Positions 1-8,595 of a DNA stretch of 64,000 bases are shown here, one piece after another; position 1 is the stretch's first letter, and each line of letters opens with the position of its first letter. The notes under the pieces are model-generated. The model was given only the letters and a program-made list of their open reading frames with translations. It was not told where the DNA came from and made no database searches. The position numbers and the translations under genes were made by a program. Location: contig NC_007498.2 of NCBI RefSeq assembly GCF_000012885.1, positions 682,001 to 746,000 on the forward strand, written 5' to 3'. This DNA comes from Syntrophotalea carbinolica DSM 2380. GTDB taxonomy: Bacteria > Desulfobacterota > Desulfuromonadia > Desulfuromonadales > Syntrophotaleaceae.

Positions 1-1164
1 TCTGGCCAGCAGGGGACCGATGATTTCATGGATAACCGTGGCTCCAAGGGTCACGCTCATAACGATATCGGCAACCCCGGCAAAGTCGGGGTTGTTTTTT
101 AGCAACAGAGCCAGGCCTATGACGATGCCGCCCTGGGGTAAAAGAGCCCAGAAAAGATGGCGTTTAACCGGTTTGGGAGCGCGGGAAAGGAGCGCGCCGG
201 TTCGGCTGCCCAGCCACTTGCCGAGACCGCGCAACACCACGAAACCGCAAATCAGGCCTATGCTGGTGCCAAGCATCCCGAGATCGAGCAGCATGCCACT
301 GAGGGTGAAAAACAGGGCAAAGATCAATTCTTCCGTATAGCGCTCGAGCATTTTGAAAATCAATTGTCGCCGCGGGTTGAAGTTGGCAACCATGGCACCC
401 ATGCACAATGTGCCGAGCAACTCATCGCCGCCGAAGAGTCGGACGGTACCAAAAACCAGCGTCAGCGCCGCAAAGATCAGAACGATCAAGGCCCCTTCCG
501 TCTCCCGGCGGAAAAGTTCCGTCAGGATGTTGAATGCCCACCCTCCGGCAATGCCGATGCCGACACCGGTGAGAATCATGCTGGACGGATGCCAGAGCAA
601 CGTGCCGAGATTGGTGCCCGGCGCGGCGGACAAAAGTCCGGCAAGGCCTGTCGCCAGGGAAAAGTTGAGGATCGCCAGCACGTCGTCCAGGGCCGCTACG
701 CCCATGATGGTGGTGGTGACGTCTCCGCGGGCCTGGTATTCGTGGGCCACCGCCAGCGTTGCCGACGGATCGGTGGGCGTAGCCAGGGGGGCCAGAAGCA
801 TCGCCATAAGCAGCGGGTTCGGCCAACCCATCAGATATCCGGCGGTAAAGATGCCGATGCCGACGGCCAGCATGGCGGTTTGCGCTTCCCCTACGGCAAT
901 CCAGACGATGCTGCGACCCAGACGTTTCAGATGCGGAAAAAGTAAGGAACCGCCGACGGAAAAAGTGATGAATGCCAAAGCCAGGTTCGTAATGAATTCG
1001 GTGTGATCGGTAAAATCCCGGGGAATGATCGGCACAAGGCGCGGGTTAAGGGCGATGCCCGCAATAATGTATCCGGTGATTTTAGGCAGTTTGACGACAT
1101 GCGCGAGTTCTCCGCCGACCAAAGCGCCTAGCAGGATAATGCCTATAATCAAAGTCGTGTCCAT
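1..1164 (-). CDS. Cation:proton antiporter (CPA family), C-terminus beyond window
   Basis: The reverse strand reads open from 1164 to the window edge, giving about 388 residues without a stop, so the 3' end is missing. The product is a polytopic membrane protein with about ten to twelve hydrophobic segments, starting MDTTLIIGIILLGALVGGEL. It carries the paired acidic motif ATPTDPSATLAV and, later, GVAALDDVLAILNF, typical of Na+/H+ exchanger (PF00999) proteins. It would exchange Na+ or K+ for H+ across the inner membrane. An in-frame ATG at 1176 is an alternative start; neither has a clear Shine-Dalgarno. A C-terminal TrkA-N or similar regulatory domain could lie outside the window. Family certain, ion specificity unknown. 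Confidence 0.85.
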   Translation of the reverse strand, partial: MDTTLIIGIILLGALVGGELAHVVKLPKITGYIIAGIALNPRLVPIIPRDFTDHTEFITNLALAFITFSVGGSLLFPHLKRLGRSIVWIAVGEAQTAMLAVGIGIFTAGYLMGWPNPLLMAMLLAPLATPTDPSATLAVAHEYQARGDVTTTIMGVAALDDVLAILNFSLATGLAGLLSAAPGTNLGTLLWHPSSMILTGVGIGIAGGWAFNILTELFRRETEGALIVLIFAALTLVFGTVRLFGGDELLGTLCMGAMVANFNPRRQLIFKMLERYTEELIFALFFTLSGMLLDLGMLGTSIGLICGFVVLRGLGKWLGSRTGALLSRAPKPVKRHLFWALLPQGGIVIGLALLLKNNPDFAGVADIVMSVTLGATVIHEIIGPLLAR

Positions 1165-1211
1165 GGCAAAACTCATTTCACAGTATAGCGGGGGCCATTT
1201 GCAACGCCACC

Positions 1212-2786
1212 TTATGCCGGACAAGGTCCGGCGTAACGCCGCAAAAATTCCGCCGGCCATTCCTGGCGTTCATGTTTAAGGGCAAGCGGGAGATGCTCAA
1301 GAATATCCTGGGCGGTCATGCCGTCTTCGCCCTGTGCGGTTGCCGCAAGATCACCTGCGGCGCCGTGCAGGAAGACGCCTTTGCAGACCGCTTCCTCGGT
1401 ATTCAGGCCGAGTCCGTGCATGGCGGCGATGGTGCCGGTGAGCACATCCCCGGAACCGGCCGAAGCCATGCCGCTGTTGCCGCTGAGGTTGATGAAGACG
1501 CGTCCGTCCGGGCAGCCGATCAGGGAGTGCGCACCTTTCAAGACGATGGTGGCATTGAGATCGATAGCGGCCTGCTGGACGGCTTCGATACGGTTTTGTT
1601 CCAGCTCGGCGACACTTTTCCCCGTCAGTCGGGACATCTCTCCCGGGTGGGGGGTCAGTACGGTGGGAGCCTGTCGTTGGCGTACCAGATCCAGATTCGC
1701 ACAGATCGCGGTAATGCCGTCGCCGTCGAGCAGCAGGGGGCGGTCGATGCCTGCTGTCAGCTCCCGTACCAGTTGCTGAGTTTGCGGATCGAGGGATAAA
1801 CCGGGACCGAGTATGGTCATGTCGAGGGCATTGGCCTGTTGCAACAGCGCATCGCGGTTGCACAGCGCGATGCTGCCCGAATCCGTAGCCTGCTGCGGCA
1901 AAAATACCAGTTCGCTTCCCTTCATGGCGATGAAAGGGGTGATGGCCGCCGGCGCCGCAAGGCGGCTGTAACCGCCACCGGCCTTGAGGTAGGCGAGGGC
2001 CGCAAAGCAGGGTGCGCCAAGATAACCGGCGGCTCCGGCAACGAACAGCGCCTGGCCGAAGCTGCCCTTATGCCCGGTCTGGTCGCGGGGCGGCAAGGGG
2101 GATGGCGTATTGATGGCGATTTTCAAATCATCACTGCGATACAGTTCCGGCGGAAAACTGATGTGGCTGACGTGCAACTGGCCCCCCAGGGCAAAGCCCG
2201 GGTAGAGCAGATTGCCGATTTTGGGCAGTCCGAAAGTCACCGTATGCTCTGCACGAATGGCGCAGCCGAGTATCTGCCCCGTGTCGCCCTGCACGCCGGA
2301 AGGGATATCGAGACTCAGAACGGGTTTACCGCACTGGTTGACAGCCTCGATTACTTCGCGATGCAGGCCGCTGACTCCGCGGCTAAGACCGGTGCCGAAG
2401 ATGGCGTCGATGACGGTGGAGCAGTGGGCGAGTTCCGTGCAGATCCCCTCTGAATTATCGAGTTGCCGGATGTCCATCGGCAGCTGGCGAAGGATTTCCA
2501 GGTTAAGGTGTGCGGCGCCGCTAAAACGGGCCGGATCGCCGAGTATCCGAACTTTGGCCACCCCGCCGGCCGAGTGGATTTTACGGGCCACGACAAAGCC
2601 GTCTCCGCCGTTGTTGCCGAGACCGCAGAGGATGACGAAGGTGCGATTTGCCAGGGGCCCCATTCTTCCCAGGACGGAAAAGGCTGCCTGACCGGCGTTT
2701 TCCATCAAAATTTCTTCGGGAATCCGGTACCGGTCGATGGCGGCGCGATCCATGGCGCGCATCTGAACAACATTGCTGACTTTCAT
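1212..2786 (-). CDS. nnrD/nnrE (yjeF): Bifunctional NAD(P)H-hydrate epimerase / ADP-dependent NAD(P)HX dehydratase
   Basis: The 524-aa protein has the two-domain layout of YjeF proteins. The N-terminal epimerase domain (about 1-215) has the phosphate-binding loop GLGNNGGDGF at 55-64. The C-terminal ribokinase-like dehydratase domain (about 225-515) has LTPHPGEMSRLTG and the nucleotide-binding SAGSGDVLTG. Together they repair hydrated NADH/NADPH: the epimerase interconverts the R and S forms and the dehydratase regenerates NAD(P)H with ADP. A small open frame stops 2 nt upstream of the ATG, so translation may be coupled. It is the second reading frame of this minus-strand unit. Confidence 0.95.
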   Translation of the reverse strand: MKVSNVVQMRAMDRAAIDRYRIPEEILMENAGQAAFSVLGRMGPLANRTFVILCGLGNNGGDGFVVARKIHSAGGVAKVRILGDPARFSGAAHLNLEILRQLPMDIRQLDNSEGICTELAHCSTVIDAIFGTGLSRGVSGLHREVIEAVNQCGKPVLSLDIPSGVQGDTGQILGCAIRAEHTVTFGLPKIGNLLYPGFALGGQLHVSHISFPPELYRSDDLKIAINTPSPLPPRDQTGHKGSFGQALFVAGAAGYLGAPCFAALAYLKAGGGYSRLAAPAAITPFIAMKGSELVFLPQQATDSGSIALCNRDALLQQANALDMTILGPGLSLDPQTQQLVRELTAGIDRPLLLDGDGITAICANLDLVRQRQAPTVLTPHPGEMSRLTGKSVAELEQNRIEAVQQAAIDLNATIVLKGAHSLIGCPDGRVFINLSGNSGMASAGSGDVLTGTIAAMHGLGLNTEEAVCKGVFLHGAAGDLAATAQGEDGMTAQDILEHLPLALKHERQEWPAEFLRRYAGPCPA

Positions 2787-2788
2787 CG

Positions 2789-2917
2789 CTAGTTTCCCCC
2801 GTAACCGCTGTCTCCGGGCGATCCGGCAGTCCGAAAATGCGGCAGTGCATCGGATCGTTCCAGACGTTTGAAAGGATCCTTGTATGGCTTCGGTTGGTTA
2901 AGAGCGTCTTTGTTCAT
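2789..2917 (-). CDS. Possible 42-aa leader/small protein upstream of nnrD/E
   Basis: An open frame of 42 codons starting MNKDALNQPKPYKDPFKRLE ends with TAG only 2 nt before the yjeF-type gene. Its 3' end (gggggaa) also supplies the ribosome-binding region of that gene. Composition is polar with a Gly-rich tail, and I recognise no family. A longer in-frame version starts at 2995. The tight junction favours a real, translationally coupled small gene, but no strong Shine-Dalgarno precedes its ATG, so it may be a chance frame. Confidence 0.3.
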   Translation of the reverse strand: MNKDALNQPKPYKDPFKRLERSDALPHFRTAGSPGDSGYGGN

Positions 2918-3126
2918 GTCCGTCAGGCTGTGAACGGTATTGGCTGGCGGCTGTCGCAGGAACGGTTTTTTTACTTTCCGATAATATCCCACCACCGGGC
3001 CCGAGTCAAAACATCCTGAAATGAATAAGCTCTTTGCAAAACTTAGCTTTTGACGGAAGGCCCTGAACGGCTCCTTTTTCCGGACAGATTATTATCGGGT
3101 TATCGGTTGTACGGGATAAGAAGCTT

Positions 3127-3156
3127 TTGACCTGAAAAGAAACTTGCTTATATAAT
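3127..3156 (+). promoter_or_regulatory. Sigma-70-type promoter for the AsmA-like gene
   Basis: TTGACC at 3127-3132 and a perfect TATAAT at 3151-3156 are separated by 18 nt. The gene starts 46 nt downstream at 3202 with a good ribosome-binding site (aaaggagaa). Confidence 0.75.
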
Positions 3157-3201
3157 CTCTCATAAATTCTTTGCAAGAATATCTATCAAAGGAGAACTTA
3201 C

Positions 3202-3987
3202 GTGAAAAAGTGGTATGTGGCAGTAGGCGTAGGGTTGGCAGCGCTGGTGGTGCTTGTCGTTGTCGGGGTGTCCAATATCGGCCCGATTATCAAGCAGGCG
3301 GTCAATAGCAAGGGCCCCGAAATTACGGGTACGGATTTGCGCGTAGGGGATGTCGATATCGCATTGTTGACCGGTCGTGCCAGCCTGAAGGATTTCTTTT
3401 TGGGGAACCCGAAGGGTTTTGATTCGCCTTATGCCGTATCGGTCAAAGCCATCAAGGTTGATCTGAATGAAAAATCCCTGACCCGGGATACGGTGATCGT
3501 GGATCGGATTGAAGTGGTTGCTCCGCATATTATTTTTGAAAAGAGTCGCAAGGGGGATAATTTCAAATCCTTATTGCGCAATGTGCAGCGGTCTGTCGGC
3601 AGCGGCACCGAATCGCAGGGGCAGTCTTCGTCGCAAAGCGGTAAAAAACTTGTGGTCAAAGAGTTTATCCTGCGGGAGGGGAAGGTGAATCTGGCCATCC
3701 AGGGGCTGAAGGGCAAAGAAATCAGTGCCACCTTACCGGAGATTCGCCTGCAGAATATCGGTCAACAGCAGGGCGGGGTGACGCCGGCGCAGGCCGCCAA
3801 GGAAATCTTTGCCGCGCTCTACGGTCAGATGACCTCCACGGATATGACGGCTGCCCTGAAAAGCAGCCTGTCGGATCTGAGTGTCGATGTCCCCGATGTC
3901 GCCGGGGAGTTGGATGCGGCAAAGAAACAGACGACGCAGGGGATCGAAGACGCCAAAAAATCCTTTAAGGATTTGCTGGGCAAGTAA
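3202..3987 (+). CDS. AsmA-like envelope protein, function unknown
   Basis: This 261-aa protein starts at GTG after aaaggagaacttac. One N-terminal membrane anchor (about 5-26) is followed by a periplasmic region that reads like the N-terminal repeat of AsmA/DUF748 proteins: ITGTDLRVGDVDIALLTGRA, then LKDFFLGNPKGF and VDRIEVVAPHIIFEKSRKGD. The C-terminus (about 215-261) is charged and helical. AsmA-like proteins act at the inner membrane in lipid transport or outer-membrane homeostasis, but this is a short single-module version and the specific role is unknown. It is monocistronic, between its own promoter and a terminator. Confidence 0.75.
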   Translation: MKKWYVAVGVGLAALVVLVVVGVSNIGPIIKQAVNSKGPEITGTDLRVGDVDIALLTGRASLKDFFLGNPKGFDSPYAVSVKAIKVDLNEKSLTRDTVIVDRIEVVAPHIIFEKSRKGDNFKSLLRNVQRSVGSGTESQGQSSSQSGKKLVVKEFILREGKVNLAIQGLKGKEISATLPEIRLQNIGQQQGGVTPAQAAKEIFAALYGQMTSTDMTAALKSSLSDLSVDVPDVAGELDAAKKQTTQGIEDAKKSFKDLLGK

Positions 3988-4012
3988 GGCTTTCCCCCAT
4001 GGAGTACTATAA

Positions 4013-4055
4013 GAAACGGGCCTGTTGGTGCAGGCCCGTTTCTTATTTGTTTTTG
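4013..4055 (+). terminator. Intrinsic terminator after the AsmA-like gene
   Basis: A 12-bp stem (4013-4024 with 4031-4042) and a 6-nt loop are followed by ttatttgttttt. It overlaps the 3' end of the convergent gene at 4043 and may serve both directions. Confidence 0.8.
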
Positions 4056-4444
4056 GGGACGTTCTCGGCGGGCAGGTCGAATTCGGCCAGGATTCCGGAA
4101 AAACTGCGATCCATGGGAGCGGAACAGCGGTAGTTGAAACTGTCCATTTTCAGATAGGCCTTGCCTTTAGCCGGTTTGTATCGGATGCGCATGCGTCCCT
4201 CGGCGGTATTGGTTTCCGAGGACAGGTAGAACTGATGGAAGGGTTCGTTCCGACCGAGGGTGAACTGGGTGAGGATTTCGTCGTTGATGGTAAAACGAAC
4301 ATTGACCTGCTGTCCCTGGGTCATTTCCCACTCCAGATCAAAACAGCCGAATATTTTGTGCCCGGAGGTTTCACCGGCCGTGGCGGTAAAGGCGAAGACC
4401 CCGGTCATCAGCAGTGCGCAGAGGATGATTTTGATGTATGGCAT
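4043..4444 (-). CDS. Small secreted protein of unknown function
   Basis: The likely start is the ATG at 4444, which has caggagttacc in front; 133 aa. Residues 1-22 (MPYIKIILCALLMTGVFAF) form a Sec signal peptide with a probable cleavage after ATAGE. The mature part has a few short beta-like stretches (HKIFGCFDLEWEMTQGQQVN, MRIRYKPAKGKAYLKMDSFN) and two cysteines that could form a disulfide. No family recognised. It should be periplasmic, and it is transcribed alone and convergently with the AsmA-like gene. Confidence 0.7.
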   Translation of the reverse strand: MPYIKIILCALLMTGVFAFTATAGETSGHKIFGCFDLEWEMTQGQQVNVRFTINDEILTQFTLGRNEPFHQFYLSSETNTAEGRMRIRYKPAKGKAYLKMDSFNYRCSAPMDRSFSGILAEFDLPAENVPKNK

Positions 4445-4572
4445 GGTAACTCCTGTATCCGGTGAAAAAATTGTCCACCCGAAGAGGTAAGGCATCGCCG
4501 GTTATTTCGGGCGGTACCCTGGACCCTACAACAACTTATCACCGGCGTGTACAGCAAATTTGTAACGTGAGG

Positions 4573-4607
4573 CTCCGAATCGGGCAGTTTTCCGATTCGG
4601 AGTTTTT
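4573..4607. terminator. Hairpin with a T-run on the + side, 3' of the DUF1847 gene
   Basis: An 11-bp stem (ctccgaatcgg with ccgattcggag, 4573-4583 and 4592-4602) is followed by five T on the + strand. The gene it abuts ends on the minus strand at 4607, where no T-run follows the hairpin. It may stabilise that mRNA end or stop transcription entering from the other side. Confidence 0.5.
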
Positions 4608-5110
4608 CAGGGGATCAAGGCCAGCAGGGGGTGGTGTCCGTTGGTTCGATCCTTGACGATCAGGTTGGTGACGGGCGCTTGCGAATGTTTGTGGAACAGC
4701 AGGTCGTGTCCCAGGCACAATCCCATGGAAATATTCAGTTGGGTGTCCGCTTCTGCCAGTCGCTGTGCCTGGCCGATGGGATTGCAGGCGATTCCGCGGC
4801 CGTTGGCAGTGACCGCCGCCGCCGGCAATTTGCAGACTTTGCAGTCGATCCGTGTAATCTCGAAACCTGCCTGTACCAGCATTTCCTCGAGGCGCATCCC
4901 GGCATCCTTGACGGCGACACAATGGGCGATCCCCAGTCGGGAATAACCGGCGGCGCGGGCGAAACGCACGATTTCCTCGATCCGGTTCAAGCCTTTGCCT
5001 TTGGCGGCGTCGGCAAGCGCCATCAGATGCAGATCGGATTCGTTGTAGCTGTCCAGGCAGCGTTGTTGTTCTTCGTCTAGAGCGGGTGTTTCCAAAGGTG
5101 CAGTGTGCAT
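4607..5110 (-). CDS. DUF1847 family putative metal-binding protein
   Basis: A 167-aa protein; the ATG at 5110 is chosen because cggagaaagctt precedes it (an upstream in-frame start exists at 5167). It matches DUF1847 proteins of anaerobes, with conserved cysteines in AHCVAVKDAG, DCKVCKLP, GIACNPIGQA and MGLCLGHDLL. The CxxC and the single Cys-containing motifs suggest a metal or thiol function, but no activity is established. Monocistronic. Family assignment is from recognition of these motifs. Confidence 0.75.
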   Translation of the reverse strand: MHTAPLETPALDEEQQRCLDSYNESDLHLMALADAAKGKGLNRIEEIVRFARAAGYSRLGIAHCVAVKDAGMRLEEMLVQAGFEITRIDCKVCKLPAAAVTANGRGIACNPIGQAQRLAEADTQLNISMGLCLGHDLLFHKHSQAPVTNLIVKDRTNGHHPLLALIP

Positions 5111-5356
5111 AAGCTTTCTCCGATTTTTGAAATATATCGGTGACGGTGAATGTTTCTCAAAGGTCACTCGCCATCGGAGTGAAAGCTTGCGCGATTATGA
5201 AAGGCCTGTCAAGGAGAAACCGGCACGGCGGATGGTGCCGGGGGGCGTCTGGCCCGGCCGTGTAGCGCCGGGCCGGGGCTCTGAAGGGCTGGCAGGGCGG
5301 CAGGCCGGTGCGGAGGTTTGGACGAAAAAACCCGGACAGGCAGGGATATGCCGCTC

Positions 5357-7066
5357 TCAGGTTTTCGGGGGGGAGAGTTGTTCAATGTAGCGATACAGCC
5401 ATCCCCCCGCATAAAGGGTGACACCTACCACCAGTAGGCATCCGATGCGTACCGGCGGAGCGGCACCGGCAAGATCGTTGAACAAAACTTTGAGAGCGGA
5501 AAACGCAAACAGCAGCAAAGAGGAATGCCCCAGAATCCGGTCGCGCAAGGGTAACGCCAGGCCCAGGCAGACCAGGGCCAGCAGCCCCCAGGCCAGAGAG
5601 ACGCCAAGACTGCTTTGCAGAATCTGCCAGGCCGCGGCCATGGCGGCGAAGTGGCCAAGATAAACCAGTACGCCACCCAAAACGCGCTCCATGCGGTGTT
5701 GTTTGCGCAGCAGCGCGTATCCGGCATACAGTTCCGCGGCATGCAGCAAAGGCAGGATTTGCAGGCCGCTGACATGTGCCGGCAGGTCGTTGCCGATGGT
5801 GCGGGAAAAATTGACCAGCCACATGAGCCCTATGGCGGCAAGCAAGGCCCAATCGGTAAAGAGGTTGCGCTTGCTTGTGACGAACCATACGGCAAGTGCA
5901 GGCAGTGCCAGCAGCGCCAGCCACGGACGCCAGTTTTGCGGCATCAATTCCAGATAGCCGGCATGAACCAGGGCCAGACTGCCGTAGCAGAACAGAATCA
6001 GGCGTCCGCCTGGTAATTCCCGTTTGAGCAGCAGGCGCGGCACCAGGTAGCAGATTCCGACCACTATGACGCTGGCAAGGGCTATCCAGGGTGCAAGTTG
6101 CGGCAAGTGGCGGTGCAGCAGGGTGTACTGCAGGATGTAGAAGATCAACAGGGCCGGCAGGTGCAGTGCGGCGCTGCGTCGGGTCAACGGCCGTTTGTGC
6201 CGAAGGGTGAACAGGGCAGCGCAAATCCCGAAGATGGCCAGCTGGGCTGTCTGGTAGAAAAGCGCTGCCTGCCATGGGTCGCCGGCGGTTCGGCGCCAGA
6301 TAATATCGAAGCCCGCGATGGCGAGATAGAGGGCCAGCAGGTAGTGGCGACGGCGGCCGGTAAACAGCGAGAAGATACAGAAAACGACGCTCCAGGCGGA
6401 AAAATAGAGCATCAAAGGCCAAATCTGATGCGTTGTGTTGCGGATCAAAAAGGGCGCCGCATACGAGCCGCCGATGGCAAACAACGCATACAGGTTGCTA
6501 TCGAACAGGTGGCACAGCCAGAGGGAAAAAAGACAGGTTAGGACCACTCCGAGACCGGCAACGCCGCTGCCGATAAGATCGTAGTAAAGGTGGGCCGCAT
6601 AGATCGCGAGAAACAGGATGACGATACCTGCGGCAGGCAGCAGCGATGCATAGCTGCGATCTTTCTTACGCAGATAGAGTCCCGTCGTAATAAGGGCCAG
6701 TCCGCCCAGCATGGCAAGCCCGATCCGCATCTGCGGAGAGAGCGACAGCCAGCCGCTGTCGTAGGCCAGTTTGATCAGATAAGCCGCTGCCAGCACCAGG
6801 GCCAGGGAGCCTCCCAGTCCGAGGAGTCGGGTGATGATGCCACTCTGAGGTGATGGTGCGGGTTTTTGTGCAGGGGCGGGAGGGGCCGTCGGGGGTGTGG
6901 CAGGACCGGAGGGTGGAGCAGATTGGCCGGCTTTTCCGCTGGTCGGGGGATGGAAGGAAAACGTTTCCTGGGGGGGCTCGGGCGGCGTTGGCTTCAAATT
7001 GAGGTGCTGCTCAAGCTTTTCAAGACGGGCTTCCAGTCTTGCCAGGCGCTGATCCAGGCTTTCCAT
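5357..7066 (-). CDS. DUF2339 family polytopic membrane protein
   Basis: A 569-aa protein. Residues 1-25 form a coiled coil (LDQRLARLEARLEKLEQHL), followed by a Pro/Ala-rich linker to about residue 75. The rest is about 14-16 closely spaced hydrophobic segments, the layout of DUF2339 inner-membrane proteins. It is shorter than the 800-1000 aa common in that family. Function is unknown. It lies 27 nt downstream of the DUF3795 gene on the same strand, so the two are probably co-transcribed. Confidence 0.75.
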   Translation of the reverse strand: MESLDQRLARLEARLEKLEQHLNLKPTPPEPPQETFSFHPPTSGKAGQSAPPSGPATPPTAPPAPAQKPAPSPQSGIITRLLGLGGSLALVLAAAYLIKLAYDSGWLSLSPQMRIGLAMLGGLALITTGLYLRKKDRSYASLLPAAGIVILFLAIYAAHLYYDLIGSGVAGLGVVLTCLFSLWLCHLFDSNLYALFAIGGSYAAPFLIRNTTHQIWPLMLYFSAWSVVFCIFSLFTGRRRHYLLALYLAIAGFDIIWRRTAGDPWQAALFYQTAQLAIFGICAALFTLRHKRPLTRRSAALHLPALLIFYILQYTLLHRHLPQLAPWIALASVIVVGICYLVPRLLLKRELPGGRLILFCYGSLALVHAGYLELMPQNWRPWLALLALPALAVWFVTSKRNLFTDWALLAAIGLMWLVNFSRTIGNDLPAHVSGLQILPLLHAAELYAGYALLRKQHRMERVLGGVLVYLGHFAAMAAAWQILQSSLGVSLAWGLLALVCLGLALPLRDRILGHSSLLLFAFSALKVLFNDLAGAAPPVRIGCLLVVGVTLYAGGWLYRYIEQLSPPKT

Positions 7067-7093
7067 ATGCTCATCCTTCCGGGATTTGAAGGC

Positions 7094-7357
7094 TTATTCG
7101 GCCAGCAGTTTGTACAGGCGCTCCTTGGCTGCAGGGTTTTGCATGAAGATTTTATCCAGCTTGTTGCAGGGAAAGTCGGAGCAGATGGCACAGATAGGTT
7201 GTCGGTTGCGCTGAGCGCACAAGCGAATCTCGCAATCCCCAGCAAGAATATTGGCGGTGCTGCCCTCCGATCGGCAACCGGTACAGCGGTCGCTTTCGCT
7301 TGCGGCGGCATGAAACGATTCGCAGTCCTCGCAGTCGCGTCCACAATAACCTAGCAT
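7094..7357 (-). CDS. DUF3795 family small Cys-rich protein
   Basis: An 87-aa protein with ten cysteines, in patterns MLGYCGRDCEDCESF, RCTGCRSEG, GDCEIRLCA and CAICSDFPCNKL. This matches the DUF3795 family, common in anaerobes and thought to bind metal. No enzymatic role is established. It is the first gene of a probable two-gene unit with the DUF2339 gene. Confidence 0.8.
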   Translation of the reverse strand: MLGYCGRDCEDCESFHAAASESDRCTGCRSEGSTANILAGDCEIRLCAQRNRQPICAICSDFPCNKLDKIFMQNPAAKERLYKLLAE

Positions 7358-7779
7358 GATGACTGCCCTTTCCTTGGAAAGACTCTATGTATTGAGTTCG
7401 TGTGAATGAAAAAACGCTACAAAATTAACGGAATATGGCAGGAAAAGCAACGATTGATTTGCCGCTCATAAGCTTTCCCTGAATCGATTTTTCGCAAAGT
7501 GAGCTGCAAAACGCTGGCGTGGCGCATCTAAATCCTCTGTTGACTTGCCGCGGGAAATAACCTAAATCTACAAGCCGCAGGTTGTATTTTTTTTAGCCGA
7601 ATAGCATAGGAAGGCATGGCCCAAGGTTTTTGGGGCGCAAAGAAGCTTTAATGGCCTGTTTTGGTATGAGACAGCAGTCTGCCGGGTTTCGGCCTGTAAA
7701 GGTTTTGTCTGGATGCCGGATCGACCTGCAATGTTGTCAAAAAAAAATTCGATGACCCATCCGAGGAGTATTGTCAAAG
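7358..7779. other. Divergent intergenic region (422 nt)
   Basis: This separates the DUF3795 gene (minus) from cheX (plus). A weak promoter candidate for cheX is TTGACT (7540-7545), 17 nt, TAAATC (7563-7568). A short bulged hairpin plus eight T (about 7569-7594) follows it. I see no gene here; the small open frames are AT-rich and have no ribosome-binding site. Confidence 0.5.
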
Positions 7780-8253
7780 ATGGAATTTAAGAAAATTATT
7801 GAGCAGGTTGTTGCTGAGATCTTTTCGAGTATGGTGTTCCTCGATATTAAAAGCCTCGACGGAGTCGATCCGGAGCCCATGCAAGGCTCCATGCTATCGG
7901 GAATGATAGGGCTGGCCGGCGATCTCCAGGGAACGTTGTTGATTCATTTGCCCGACCAGGCCGCAATTGCTATCACCAATGCCTTTCTGGGAATGGAATT
8001 GTCCGCGGTGGACGATGATGTTAAAGATGCTGTGGGTGAACTGGCGAATATGGTCGCCGGCGGAATAAAATATCTGATGCCGGAAAATACCCGGGATATC
8101 GCTTTGGCGATACCGTCGGTGGTGCGCGGGAAGGGATACAGTTGCGAGGCCACAGGACGTTTTGAACGTGCCGGTGTGGTGTTTGAATTGGCCGCAGGGC
8201 GCTTTATCGTTGAGGTACAGGTCAAAGACTCCGGCAGCTTGTTCGGTCGTTGA
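7780..8253 (+). CDS. cheX: Chemotaxis phosphatase CheX
   Basis: A 157-aa CheX-type protein. The signature helix GELANMVAGGIKYLM (about residues 86-100) contains the Glu and Asn that act on phospho-Asp of CheY in the CheX/CheC/FliY family. It should dephosphorylate CheY-P and help terminate the chemotaxis signal. The ATG at 7780 is preferred (gaggag at 7763-7768); an in-frame TTG at 7771 lies too close to that site. No other che genes are adjacent, so it is an orphan copy. It lies near a diguanylate cyclase and 19 kb from a chemoreceptor. Confidence 0.9.
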   Translation: MEFKKIIEQVVAEIFSSMVFLDIKSLDGVDPEPMQGSMLSGMIGLAGDLQGTLLIHLPDQAAIAITNAFLGMELSAVDDDVKDAVGELANMVAGGIKYLMPENTRDIALAIPSVVRGKGYSCEATGRFERAGVVFELAAGRFIVEVQVKDSGSLFGR

Positions 8254-8353
8254 GGCTTTTCTTATGTTTGAAACAGGGTCGTCGCACCGGCAGGAGTGTG
8301 GTGGCAATACCGTTTTGCAGCAATCGCTTATGCAAAGACGAAGACCTTGCAAT

Positions 8354-8389
8354 AAAACCCCGCATTTTCGAATGCGGGGTTTTGTTTTA
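8354..8389. terminator. Bidirectional intrinsic terminator after cheX
   Basis: A 12-bp stem (aaaccccgcatt, loop ttcg, aatgcggggttt) is flanked by A-run and T-run. It serves cheX on the + strand and the convergent small gene ending at 8401. Confidence 0.9.
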
Positions 8390-8400
8390 GCATGTTTGGG

Positions 8401-8595
8401 TCAAGCTTCCTGCCGGATGGCGGCGAAGCGTTTGAAAATTTCACAGGATTCGAAATTATCGATGCAATAGAGCACGGTTTTTTGAATGTCGCTGCTGGTC
8501 ATTTTCATGAAATAGCACTCCGTGTGCTCTTCCTTGACCAGAGGGCATAAATGTTTGGCCTGGCTCAGTGTGGACAATGTCGGAACCTTTTGCAT
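8401..8595 (-). CDS. Small conserved Cys-containing protein, unknown function
   Basis: A 64-aa frame starting MQKVPTLSTLSQAKHLCPLV. Four cysteines occur as HLCPLV, HTECYFM, LYCIDN and ESCEIFKRF. The spacing resembles short proteins seen in Desulfuromonadales, and it reads like a metal-site or regulatory mini-protein. A TTG start at 8631 would extend it by 12 residues; neither start has a good ribosome-binding site. Function unknown. Confidence 0.6.
   Translation of the reverse strand: MQKVPTLSTLSQAKHLCPLVKEEHTECYFMKMTSSDIQKTVLYCIDNFESCEIFKRFAAIRQEA

Noticed and set aside
5168-5356. Gene or RNA in the GC-rich gap between the DUF1847 and DUF2339 genes
   Set aside because: Only short frames without ribosome-binding sites and no stable hairpin plus T-run; nothing to support a feature.
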